From: CAYVJW01 sp964451885
Lineage (GTDB): Bacteria > Patescibacteriota > Gracilibacteria > UBA4473
Reading direction: 5' to 3'
Length of the DNA stretch: 12,671 nt
NCBI GenBank assembly: GCA_964451885.1
Contig: CAYVJW010000038.1
Coordinates: 1-12,671 of the forward strand
The notes beneath the pieces are model-generated. The model was not told where the DNA came from. It saw only the letters and a list, made by a program, of their open reading frames with translations, and searched no databases. Shown piece after piece: positions 1 through 6,675 of the stretch (positions are counted from its first letter, which is position 1; the number at the start of each line of letters is the position of its first letter). The translations under genes and the position numbers were made by a program.

Positions 1-2108
1 CCTTCATCCCACCCAAAAGTATACCCCTCGACTATCCGACTCGGAATCCCCTCAAAACCATCTATATCAATAGCCGCCACCTGAAAGTAATATCTCTGCG
101 CTTCCTCCAAATCCTCCACATACCACTGGGTACGATTATCGGGAGTTTTGTCTTCTTGGTCGAGATTTCCCTCATTTTTTCCAAAAAGAACCCGATACGT
201 CCAAATCTCGGAATCATCTTTCGCCGGAGACCAAAAAAGGGTTACTTTTTTGTCTCCTGATTCTGTAGTTAAACTGGAAACAGCCGTTGGCGGAATAGCA
301 GGAAGAATATCATCCGAAGGATTTAACGGATCTGTTTCATCTTCCATTTCCTCAATATTTGAAACCCCGCCCATATCCGAATCATTATGAGGATCCTGCT
401 GATCAGATATGCCATTTCCCGTCGAATCAATAATATCCGATTCATATTTATTCGCTACGCCATCTTTATCATCATCCCCGAGTTCATTCTTATCAAATAC
501 TCCGTCCTCATCAGTATCAAATCCCGTTTTACAAACACGAATATTAGCGGCATTCGGCTCTATAAACTCATTCCCCATTAGATCAGCCACTGTGCAGGTT
601 AAAGGATGATTTCCACACTCCATCGGAGCCATAAATCCTTCCTGAAAGTATCCTCCCATATTTTCAAATTCAACCTCATTTTCATTAAAACGGCAAAAAA
701 CCGTTGAAAGCGGTTCACTGGAAGTAACCCTTACCGTAAAAGACGTTCCCGGATCTAATTCCTCCTCCGGTTCAACTTCAATAGCCACAACGGAAGGCGG
801 CGTCCTATCTATACGAATAAGCAAATCTTCCGATTTGAGCGAGCCGTCCATGCTCATTATCCGAAACTTATGAATCCCGTCTCCCAACAAAGGAGTCTGA
901 TAAACAAAATCCCCGGTCCCGTCCTCCACCGGAAAATTTTCGGTAAGCAGCGTCGGCCCGTCAATAATTTTAATAACAGAAGCACCTATAGCCTTACCGG
1001 CGATTGTTATCCGGCCAAGTGTATAACTCCCCGGCTGGGGAGAAGTAATAATAATCTGATTCATTGAAATATCAATCCCATCCTCCTTACCTCCTACATT
1101 AATCTTCCGTTCTCCGAAGATCCGAAAATCAGTCAAATCATGAACCGTCAAAGTATGATCTCCAGGAGTCGTAAACTTAACCGCTAAAGAAAACCTGTGC
1201 GATCCCTGATCTTCCAGGTCAAACTGATAATCAACCGGAAGCTGCGCTTTATCATCGGTTGAAGCAAAGCGAATTTTTCCCAGATAATTTCTTACTAATT
1301 CTCCGTTTTCATCTTTCACATCTACCAGAAATGATGTTTCCTCATCCGTATTAACCACAGAAGGCAATTCTTCTATGGTAAAATAAGCCGCAGTCCCGAA
1401 AGTTTCGGAAAACAACTGTGCTTTTAAAAACTTCCCCAGATCAGGAAAATCCCCCGATCCTACATTGGGAATATTTGAACCGGACAAATAAAAAACAACT
1501 TCCGGCCTTTCAAAGATTAAATCATCCCCCGTTAAAACCGATAAAATCGCCACCCCCGGTTCATCGGATTTTATCATGCCTTCAATTTTTCCCGTACTAT
1601 CGGAAACTCCCCCAATTATAACCTTATCCGAACTTCTGGAAGAAAAAACCTTAACAGCCTTTCCCGAAACAGGATTTTCAAAAGCATCCCGCAATAAAAC
1701 AGTGAAAGCAGCTTCCGCAACACCATCAGCCGGAACAGCTCGATGTTTAATCTTTATGAGAGACCGAAAAGGAGAAACCGATCCCGGATATACCTCAAAA
1801 TTTTCCGTAAAAAGACGGGAAGGAAAATAAGAACTCACTACTGACAATTTATAATTGCCCAACTGCCTCAAATGAACCCCTGAAACAGAAAAATAAACAC
1901 TTCCGAACTCATCAGCTGTTTTTTCATAGGAAAGGATTGTTTCATCAGGACGATTTACCCGAATCTGCAACGTCTCACGAGCTAAAGTTCCAGATATGCT
2001 CAAAAAATTATCATCTCCCGCAATAGAATCCGAAACCGACACATACAAATCATTAGCAAAAACATCCCCCGAAACAAGAACCAATAAAACCAATATCCAT
2101 TTCTTCAT
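1..2108 (-). CDS. Secreted multidomain surface protein with calcium-loop (TSP type-3-like) repeats and fibronectin-III-like domain, partial (C-terminus off the window)
   Basis: Translating the minus strand from 2108 gives 702 codons with no stop, so the gene leaves the window at base 1. The protein starts MKKWILVLLVLVSGDVFA followed by NDLYVS, a clear Sec signal peptide of about 18 residues. Residues 25-520 are beta-rich segments that look like repeated Ig-like or Big-type modules. One begins near DRTPPSVVAIEVEP (about residue 430), typical of bacterial Ig-like domains. Residues about 525-582 hold four acidic loops (DTDEDGVFD, DDDKDGVAN, DSTGNGISD, DSDMGG) matching the DxDxDG pattern of thrombospondin type-3/EF-hand-like calcium repeats. 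Residues about 600-695 (IPPTAVSSL, LFWSPAKDDSEIWTYRVLFG, YYFQVAAIDIDG) fit a fibronectin type III domain. An in-frame ATG at 2120 is possible, but GGGA/TGTGA just before 2108 and the signal peptide favour 2108. The likely role is an extracellular adhesin or wall protein. Anchor and full size cannot be seen. Confidence 0.88.
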   Translation of the reverse strand, partial: MKKWILVLLVLVSGDVFANDLYVSVSDSIAGDDNFLSISGTLARETLQIRVNRPDETILSYEKTADEFGSVYFSVSGVHLRQLGNYKLSVVSSYFPSRLFTENFEVYPGSVSPFRSLIKIKHRAVPADGVAEAAFTVLLRDAFENPVSGKAVKVFSSRSSDKVIIGGVSDSTGKIEGMIKSDEPGVAILSVLTGDDLIFERPEVVFYLSGSNIPNVGSGDFPDLGKFLKAQLFSETFGTAAYFTIEELPSVVNTDEETSFLVDVKDENGELVRNYLGKIRFASTDDKAQLPVDYQFDLEDQGSHRFSLAVKFTTPGDHTLTVHDLTDFRIFGERKINVGGKEDGIDISMNQIIITSPQPGSYTLGRITIAGKAIGASVIKIIDGPTLLTENFPVEDGTGDFVYQTPLLGDGIHKFRIMSMDGSLKSEDLLIRIDRTPPSVVAIEVEPEEELDPGTSFTVRVTSSEPLSTVFCRFNENEVEFENMGGYFQEGFMAPMECGNHPLTCTVADLMGNEFIEPNAANIRVCKTGFDTDEDGVFDKNELGDDDKDGVANKYESDIIDSTGNGISDQQDPHNDSDMGGVSNIEEMEDETDPLNPSDDILPAIPPTAVSSLTTESGDKKVTLFWSPAKDDSEIWTYRVLFGKNEGNLDQEDKTPDNRTQWYVEDLEEAQRYYFQVAAIDIDGFEGIPSRIVEGYTFGWDE

Positions 2109-2118
2109 TTCACATCCC

Positions 2119-2146
2119 ATTGTAACAATATTTTTTATTGTGTAAA
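2119..2146 (-). promoter_or_regulatory. Candidate sigma-70-type promoter of the surface protein gene
   Basis: On the minus strand TTTACA (2146-2141) lies 16 bp from TACAAT (2124-2119, 5/6 match to TATAAT). Transcription would begin only a few bases before the ATG at 2108, implying an almost leaderless mRNA. This is a consensus match only. Confidence 0.35.
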
Positions 2147-2163
2147 ATTTTAGTTCATAAATA

Positions 2164-2192
2164 TTGACAACAAACACACCGAAGCATAAATT
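2164..2192 (+). promoter_or_regulatory. Candidate sigma-70-type promoter of the Cys-rich protein (and possibly transporter) gene
   Basis: A perfect -35 TTGACA (2164-2169) is followed after 17 bp by TAAATT (2187-2192, 4/6 match to the -10 consensus). The ATG at 2215 follows after a short A-rich leader with no Shine-Dalgarno. It lies back to back with the leftward promoter of the surface protein gene. Confidence 0.5.
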
Positions 2193-2214
2193 TATTATGT
2201 CAAAATAAACAAAA

Positions 2215-3258
2215 ATGAAAAAAATACTCATTCTCTCAATATTCTTAGCATCAATCGCCTCCCCAACCCTCTCAAACGCCAGGAAATACACGCCTTTCAC
2301 TTCGCGCGTACATTATTCAAATTACGCACAAATGGAAACAAAGACTTGTTCTTCTTATTCTTTTTTAGAAAAAACATGTATCTGCGATAGCGGATATTAC
2401 CCTGCCCCCGACAACACCTACTGCATAAAAGACACCCCTGATACCAATCTGGCTTCCAAGCTTTTTACCCTTTGCCTGTACGGAACAAACACAGCAGCCT
2501 GCCTAAAAGAAGTAAACGAAATAATTAAAATACGCGACACTGAACTAAGAAATACATCCGACTATAAAGACAGATTCAACACCTTTTATTTAAATGCAAA
2601 CAAATCCTTTGGCTGCACGTTTCCGTATATATTCGACTGGAAAATCAACGAATGCGCCATAAACGAAAAAGAACTAATAAAAGCAAACGAAGACTGCATT
2701 ACCCTGCACGGAAAAGATACTTATTACGATACCGATGACAAAAGATGTAAAGCCTTCTCAAACCGGCACCTTGTAAAGGGGATCGATACCACCACCTATG
2801 AAAACACCTACCGATACACTCCTTTTTTCCCGGAATACTCCAAAATCTACTGGAAAAAGAAAAGAAAAATAAAAAAAATTCACCAAAAAGAATTACAAAG
2901 GCTCCTGTCCATTGAAACAAGCCGAAACAGAAAATCATCCCGGCTCGAAAGAAAAAGTAACCTCTGGCACAGTTCATCAAAAAAGATAAGAAGCAATACT
3001 CAAGATTCAAAAGACAAAGAACGAAGAATAACAATTAATGACAGGCACGATTCAGCTCCAAAATATAAAAAATCAAAAAACGCCGCTAATTTTCAAAAGA
3101 AAACGGAACTCCCAAAATCAACAGAACAACTTCAAGGGTTTAACCGATCATGCACACAAAGATACGGGTGGAATGCTTATTATAAACCCTCCGCAAACGC
3201 CTGCTTTTGCGCGAAGAGAAAGTGTAACGATAGGACGAGAAAACTGTGGCTGAAATAA
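2215..3258 (+). CDS. Secreted cysteine-rich protein with a strongly basic C-terminal half, unknown family
   Basis: This is a 347-residue protein that I do not recognise as a named family. The N-terminus MKKILILSIFLASIASPTLSNA is a Sec signal peptide with likely cleavage after SNA (about residue 22). Cysteines cluster in short C-x-C and C-xn-C units: C45, C55, C57, C70, then C87, C96, C134, C147, C161, C178, and finally C313, C330, C332, C337. The units CDSGYYPAPDNTYC, GKDTYYDTDDKRC and YGWNAYYKPSANACFC resemble each other, suggesting repeated small disulfide-stabilised modules. Residues about 212-300 are a Lys/Arg/Ser/Asn-rich low-complexity stretch (for example KKKRKIKKIHQK) that separates the last Cys unit from the rest. 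The Cys pattern continues in the same frame beyond it, so the gene is probably not frameshifted, although the A-rich stretch makes this less certain. It starts 22 bp before the transporter gene on the same strand and may share its transcript. A possible role is an extracellular or wall-bound cationic protein, which is inference only. Confidence 0.75.
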   Translation: MKKILILSIFLASIASPTLSNARKYTPFTSRVHYSNYAQMETKTCSSYSFLEKTCICDSGYYPAPDNTYCIKDTPDTNLASKLFTLCLYGTNTAACLKEVNEIIKIRDTELRNTSDYKDRFNTFYLNANKSFGCTFPYIFDWKINECAINEKELIKANEDCITLHGKDTYYDTDDKRCKAFSNRHLVKGIDTTTYENTYRYTPFFPEYSKIYWKKKRKIKKIHQKELQRLLSIETSRNRKSSRLERKSNLWHSSSKKIRSNTQDSKDKERRITINDRHDSAPKYKKSKNAANFQKKTELPKSTEQLQGFNRSCTQRYGWNAYYKPSANACFCAKRKCNDRTRKLWLK

Positions 3259-3280
3259 TTTTTAATTTTACGAAACAATT

Positions 3281-4642
3281 ATGTTCTTTTTCCACACCTA
3301 CAACATAAAAGATCTCAACACCACCCTCAAAGGGCTGGTAAAAGGGAGGCTATGGGTGAAGATAATCATCGGCATGTTTTTGGGAGTATCTACAGGACTG
3401 TTGTTGGGACCGTCTTTGAATTTGATAGATCGGGAAGCAGCTGCAATCGTCGGGGATTGGGTTTCATTGCCGGGACATTTATTCATAACCCTGATACAGA
3501 TGATTATTGTTCCCCTTGTCTCAGTCTCGGTTATTCGGGGAATCGCCGCCAACACGCATATCAGCCAATTAAAGAAAATTAGTGTACGCGCAGTAGTTTA
3601 TTTTATGACCACTACCATCATTGCCATAAGTGTCGGAATCACGGTCGCTTCTCTCATAAAGCCGGGAGAATATTTGAAAGCTGATTTCCAACAAAACGAA
3701 CTAAATCAGATCCTTCTGAATGGCGAAACAATCACACCACATATCAATAATTCAATCGAGTGGAAAGCTCTTCCCGTAACAATGATAAATATCCTGCCAG
3801 CCAACCCTATCGAAGCAATGCTCAAAAAAGAAATGCTACAAATAGTACTGTTTGCCATCATAATAGGCACAGCCCTAGTAAACCTTCCATCCATAAACGC
3901 TAAACCACTTCTAAACTTGATGGGCTCGATTCAAGCAGTATTGCTAACTATCGTCAACTGGGCAATGCGGCTTGCCCCGCTTGCCGTTTTCGGATTACTG
4001 GCACAAGTAACAATGAAAACCGGAATAGATATACTCCTGGGAATGGGAATTTATGTAACCACCGTTATCATCGGATTACTTATCCTTCTCTGTATTTATC
4101 TTATTATTGTGTCCCTGATAGGCAATAAAGCCCCTCTTACATTTCTTGCCGCTATCCGGGAAGTACAACTCCTGGCTTTTTCCACCTCGAGTTCCGCGGC
4201 AGTCATGCCCCTTTCCATTAAAACCGCCGAAGAAAAACTCAAAATTCGCCCTTCTATTTCACAATTCCTGATCCCTCTCGGTACAACGATAAACATGGAC
4301 GGCACAGCCCTCTACCAGGGAGTAGCTACCATATTTTTGGCTCAGGTATTTGGGATTAACCTGGAATTAACGACTTTATTTATAATCGTAATGGTCGCCG
4401 TAGGCGCCTCCATAGGAACCCCGGGAACCCCGGGAGCGGGAATCATCATCCTTTCCTCTATTTTAAGCACCATCGGCATACCCCCCGTCGGAATAGCACT
4501 ACTTATGGGAGTAGACCGTATCCTCGACATGTGCCGCACCTCGATAAACGTAACCGGAGACCTGGTAGCCTGTGCGGTTATTGATCGATGGGTGAAACCG
4601 AAAGGATTCTTTAGAAGAATACTTTATAAATTTAGATTATAA
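3281..4642 (+). CDS. gltP: Sodium/dicarboxylate (acidic amino acid) symporter, SLC1/DAACS family
   Basis: This 453-residue integral membrane protein has the typical length of bacterial GltP/GltT/DctA carriers. It imports aspartate, glutamate or C4-dicarboxylates with cations. The N-terminal half has at least six hydrophobic helices (roughly residues 24-43, 65-85, 103-127, 183-202, 215-243, 252-280). The substrate core is well preserved. Re-entrant loop HP1 carries the serine-rich STSSSAA at 301-307. TM7 has NMDGT at 338-342, the sodium site. HP2 has GTPGTPGAG at 379-387. TM8 has DRILDMCRT...NVTGD at 412-427. D416 and R419 match the archaeal GltPh residues that bind the amino group and side-chain carboxylate, so an acidic substrate is likely. 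This is the family's known mechanism, not something tested here. ATG 3281 is the first start after the upstream stop, and no Shine-Dalgarno is seen. The gene symbol is by family only; dctA-like specificity cannot be excluded. It is convergent with the SIMPL gene 23 bp downstream. Confidence 0.93.
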   Translation: MFFFHTYNIKDLNTTLKGLVKGRLWVKIIIGMFLGVSTGLLLGPSLNLIDREAAAIVGDWVSLPGHLFITLIQMIIVPLVSVSVIRGIAANTHISQLKKISVRAVVYFMTTTIIAISVGITVASLIKPGEYLKADFQQNELNQILLNGETITPHINNSIEWKALPVTMINILPANPIEAMLKKEMLQIVLFAIIIGTALVNLPSINAKPLLNLMGSIQAVLLTIVNWAMRLAPLAVFGLLAQVTMKTGIDILLGMGIYVTTVIIGLLILLCIYLIIVSLIGNKAPLTFLAAIREVQLLAFSTSSSAAVMPLSIKTAEEKLKIRPSISQFLIPLGTTINMDGTALYQGVATIFLAQVFGINLELTTLFIIVMVAVGASIGTPGTPGAGIIILSSILSTIGIPPVGIALLMGVDRILDMCRTSINVTGDLVACAVIDRWVKPKGFFRRILYKFRL

Positions 4643-4665
4643 AAAAACTTATAATTCTCAATTTC

Positions 4666-6273
4666 TCATTCAATCTCCCCACATCTCAAATCCAACCCCG
4701 TCATCTTCTTCGCCATATCATCCATTTTACTCACATTACAAGCAATTCCATCTTTTTCCACTCTTCGAAAATCCATGGTCGGCGATCCGGAAGTAGCATT
4801 ATATTCATCAGATTTAAATCCTTTCAACTGCAATAAAGTGTTTATATTCTGAAAATCCATGCTTGTTTCGGCAGATCCCAATTCTCCGTTATAAGTAAAT
4901 CCCTTCCCATCAATCAAAGATTCTTTTCCTTTTAAATTCCAAACAACTTTTACATCCCGGACATGAACATCTAAATCCGTCGCCTCTATCATTTCCTCAA
5001 TAAGAACTGTCACAGCGTCCTTTTCTACCTCAAATTCTGCTTCCGGTTCTGCCTCCCCCAAAGCCACTTTTTCTTCAACGGAAGACGGCGACATATCGGT
5101 TTCAGGTACAGAAAGAACTTCTCCCTCTTCTGCCGACTCAAACACTTCTTCCTCCAGTACTGAAACAGCTGCTTCCTCTTCTTCAGGTTCAACTACCGAT
5201 TCGCTTTCATTACTCACCTCTGCCTCCTCAACTTTAGGTTCAGATTCCTTCATTCCTTCATTTTTTTCATTTCCTTCTTTAGGTTTTTCTTCCTCCAGTG
5301 CTTCATAATCCCCGGTAAAAACCTTTTTCACATCCTCCCGGCTTTCTTTCATAGATTTATCAAAAGCCAAAACCTTCTCCTTCTCAGGCACCAAAACCTG
5401 AGTCGGTGCCGGAACCGGAGAGGTCGGCAACGGTGTTACTAAAACCGGAACAGATGCAAGCGCAGGTACAGGGGGAGCAAGAACCATAGCCCCTACATCT
5501 GTTTTGGCTTCCTCCATCATTGCCACTTTAATCTCTTCTGACTCTAGAATAAACATCGCATTCAAAGTAAGCTGTATTTCCACATCCCCCGGATGGATAT
5601 TCTCACTGCCACCACCTCCGCCAACTCTCATTGCCCTTTCTACAGGCATAAAATGATCATTAATAAATTCCTCAACCTGAACAAGCGAACCAACCGTAAA
5701 ATCAAACACATCAGCCAGCTTTTGGGCTTTCCTCTTTGCATCGGCTGCGGCCTTTATCCGAGCCATGTCGTAAGCCATATCCCGATTCTCCAGAGTATAT
5801 TGGACATTCCCGACATTTGTCGCTCCACTTTTCGTTACCTCATCAAGAATCCCAGATACCTTTTTCAAATTACGAATTTTTATATTCAACTGATGGTTCG
5901 CCACATATCCGACTAATTTCCTTCCATCCTCTTTTTGATAATCATAATCCGGATGGATGTTATACCACTGGGTCTTAATATCATCTTCTTTTACACCCTG
6001 CGCTTTCAAAGCATCAATAACCTTCCGAGTCATCAAATTATTTTGAGCCTGAGCTTCACTGGTCGTCTTCGCCTGCGTCTCAACACCCACACTCATAACC
6101 GCCATATCAGGCTCTATAGAAACTTTTCCCACTCCGTTAACCCGTACGGTATTCATATGCTTTTTATAAGTGGGAGAAGATGAATCTCCTGCTGCCTGAA
6201 CAAGATCAACAAAAAGAATCATTGAAAGCCCCAAACAACAAACAACAAAAACGGAACAAATTATTTTTTTCAT
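4666..6273 (-). CDS. Secreted SIMPL (DUF541) domain protein with long acidic linker and unrecognised C-terminal domain
   Basis: The 535-residue product begins MKKIICSVFVVCCLGLSMIL...VQA, a signal peptide of about 27 residues. Residues about 40-245 fit the SIMPL/DUF541 fold. They contain VRVNGVGKVSIEPDMAVMSVGV, the long helix AQAQNNLMTRKVIDALKAQGV, YDYQKEDGRKLVGYVANHQL, and a C-terminal VEIQLTLNAMF strand. SIMPL proteins are periplasmic or extracellular oligomers (E. coli YggE, Brucella BP26) linked to envelope and oxidative stress; the reaction, if any, is unknown. Residues about 262-295 are Pro/Val/Ala-rich, and about 320-420 are dominated by Glu, an unusual disordered acidic spacer. Residues about 420-535 form a further compact segment (DLDVHVRDVKVVWNLKGKES...MDFRRVEKDGIACNVSKMDD) with two cysteines that I cannot assign. 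Most SIMPL proteins are about 230-250 residues, so this is more than double. The start ATG is preceded by an A-rich leader without Shine-Dalgarno. It ends in TGA, the only TGA stop among the genes here. Confidence 0.88.
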   Translation of the reverse strand: MKKIICSVFVVCCLGLSMILFVDLVQAAGDSSSPTYKKHMNTVRVNGVGKVSIEPDMAVMSVGVETQAKTTSEAQAQNNLMTRKVIDALKAQGVKEDDIKTQWYNIHPDYDYQKEDGRKLVGYVANHQLNIKIRNLKKVSGILDEVTKSGATNVGNVQYTLENRDMAYDMARIKAAADAKRKAQKLADVFDFTVGSLVQVEEFINDHFMPVERAMRVGGGGGSENIHPGDVEIQLTLNAMFILESEEIKVAMMEEAKTDVGAMVLAPPVPALASVPVLVTPLPTSPVPAPTQVLVPEKEKVLAFDKSMKESREDVKKVFTGDYEALEEEKPKEGNEKNEGMKESEPKVEEAEVSNESESVVEPEEEEAAVSVLEEEVFESAEEGEVLSVPETDMSPSSVEEKVALGEAEPEAEFEVEKDAVTVLIEEMIEATDLDVHVRDVKVVWNLKGKESLIDGKGFTYNGELGSAETSMDFQNINTLLQLKGFKSDEYNATSGSPTMDFRRVEKDGIACNVSKMDDMAKKMTGLDLRCGEIE

Positions 6274-6300
6274 TTTTTTTAATTTATAAACTAAATATTG

Positions 6301-6306
6301 ATTATA
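6301..6306 (-). promoter_or_regulatory. Candidate -10 element for the SIMPL gene
   Basis: The minus strand reads TATAAT at 6306-6301, 27 bp before the ATG at 6273. No convincing -35 hexamer is found at 16-18 bp; a poly-T stretch occupies that place. The region is extremely AT-rich, so a chance match is possible. Confidence 0.35.
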
Positions 6307-6413
6307 TATATCAAACTTTTCGAAAAAAATCAGTATTTTTTTTTAATTTAAATAGACACGAAGAGTAAATTATTTGAAAATAAGAATAATAATTTATCCG
6401 TCATCCCCATCAC

Positions 6414-6574
6414 TAAGGGTGAGAGATAAAATAACATGTTCAAGTTCGCTCAGATTTGCATTATATAGATTTATAAAAAATTGAGGAATATTGTAATATT
6501 GTGAAAGTTTTTAGAAATTTAGATGATGTGAAGCTGTGATGAAATTGTTCAAGTTATTTTGTCTCTCGCCCTAA
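6414..6574 (+). mobile_element. MITE-like non-coding element, copy 1, with 3-bp target duplication TAA
   Basis: The element spans 6417-6571 (155 bp). The left end GGGTGAGAGATAAAATAAC (6417-6435) is the inverted complement of 6553-6571 with two mismatches in 19. It is flanked on both sides by TAA (6414-6416 and 6572-6574). It has no internal ORF of note. Inside, the decamer TGTTCAAGTT occurs twice in direct orientation (6437-6446, 6546-6555), next to each terminal repeat. A second copy at 10219-10373 differs at a single base (A6424 versus C10226). Short size, terminal inverted repeats, AT-rich core, intergenic position and apparent target duplication together describe a miniature transposable element. 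A TNA duplication and GG-start ends are known for IS5-family (IS1031-type) elements, so that family is a guess for the trans-acting transposase. No transposase is present in the window. A repeated structured RNA gene is the main alternative. Confidence 0.78.
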
Positions 6575-6625
6575 AGCTCTAAAACATTACATAGTTCAAA
6601 ATCCTTCAAAATATGCACTTCGTTT

Positions 6626-6653
6626 TTGATTATAAGCTTTTCTGGTCTATAAT
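6626..6653 (+). promoter_or_regulatory. Promoter of the phosphoketolase gene
   Basis: TTGATT (6626-6631, 4/6) and a perfect TATAAT (6648-6653) are separated by 16 bp. The ATG at 6676 lies 22 bp beyond the -10, leaving a leader of about 16 nt that is almost pure A/T and has no Shine-Dalgarno. The promoter sits 52 bp downstream of the MITE copy, so the element could affect it without supplying the core hexamers. Confidence 0.6.
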
Positions 6654-6675
6654 TCACTCAATAATAAAATAAAAA

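Noticed and set aside
2699..3034. 111-codon minus-strand frame rich in Phe and Leu opposite the Cys-rich gene
   Set aside because: It is the antisense reflection of an A-rich Lys/Arg coding stretch. The plus-strand gene has a signal peptide and promoter, and this frame has neither.
4624..4668. Possible read-through of the SIMPL gene's TGA as glycine (genetic code 25), adding 14 residues up to a TAA
   Set aside because: The extension would overlap the 3' end of the convergent transporter gene. All long genes here, including the full-length phosphoketolase, contain no in-frame TGA, so TGA is taken as a normal stop.
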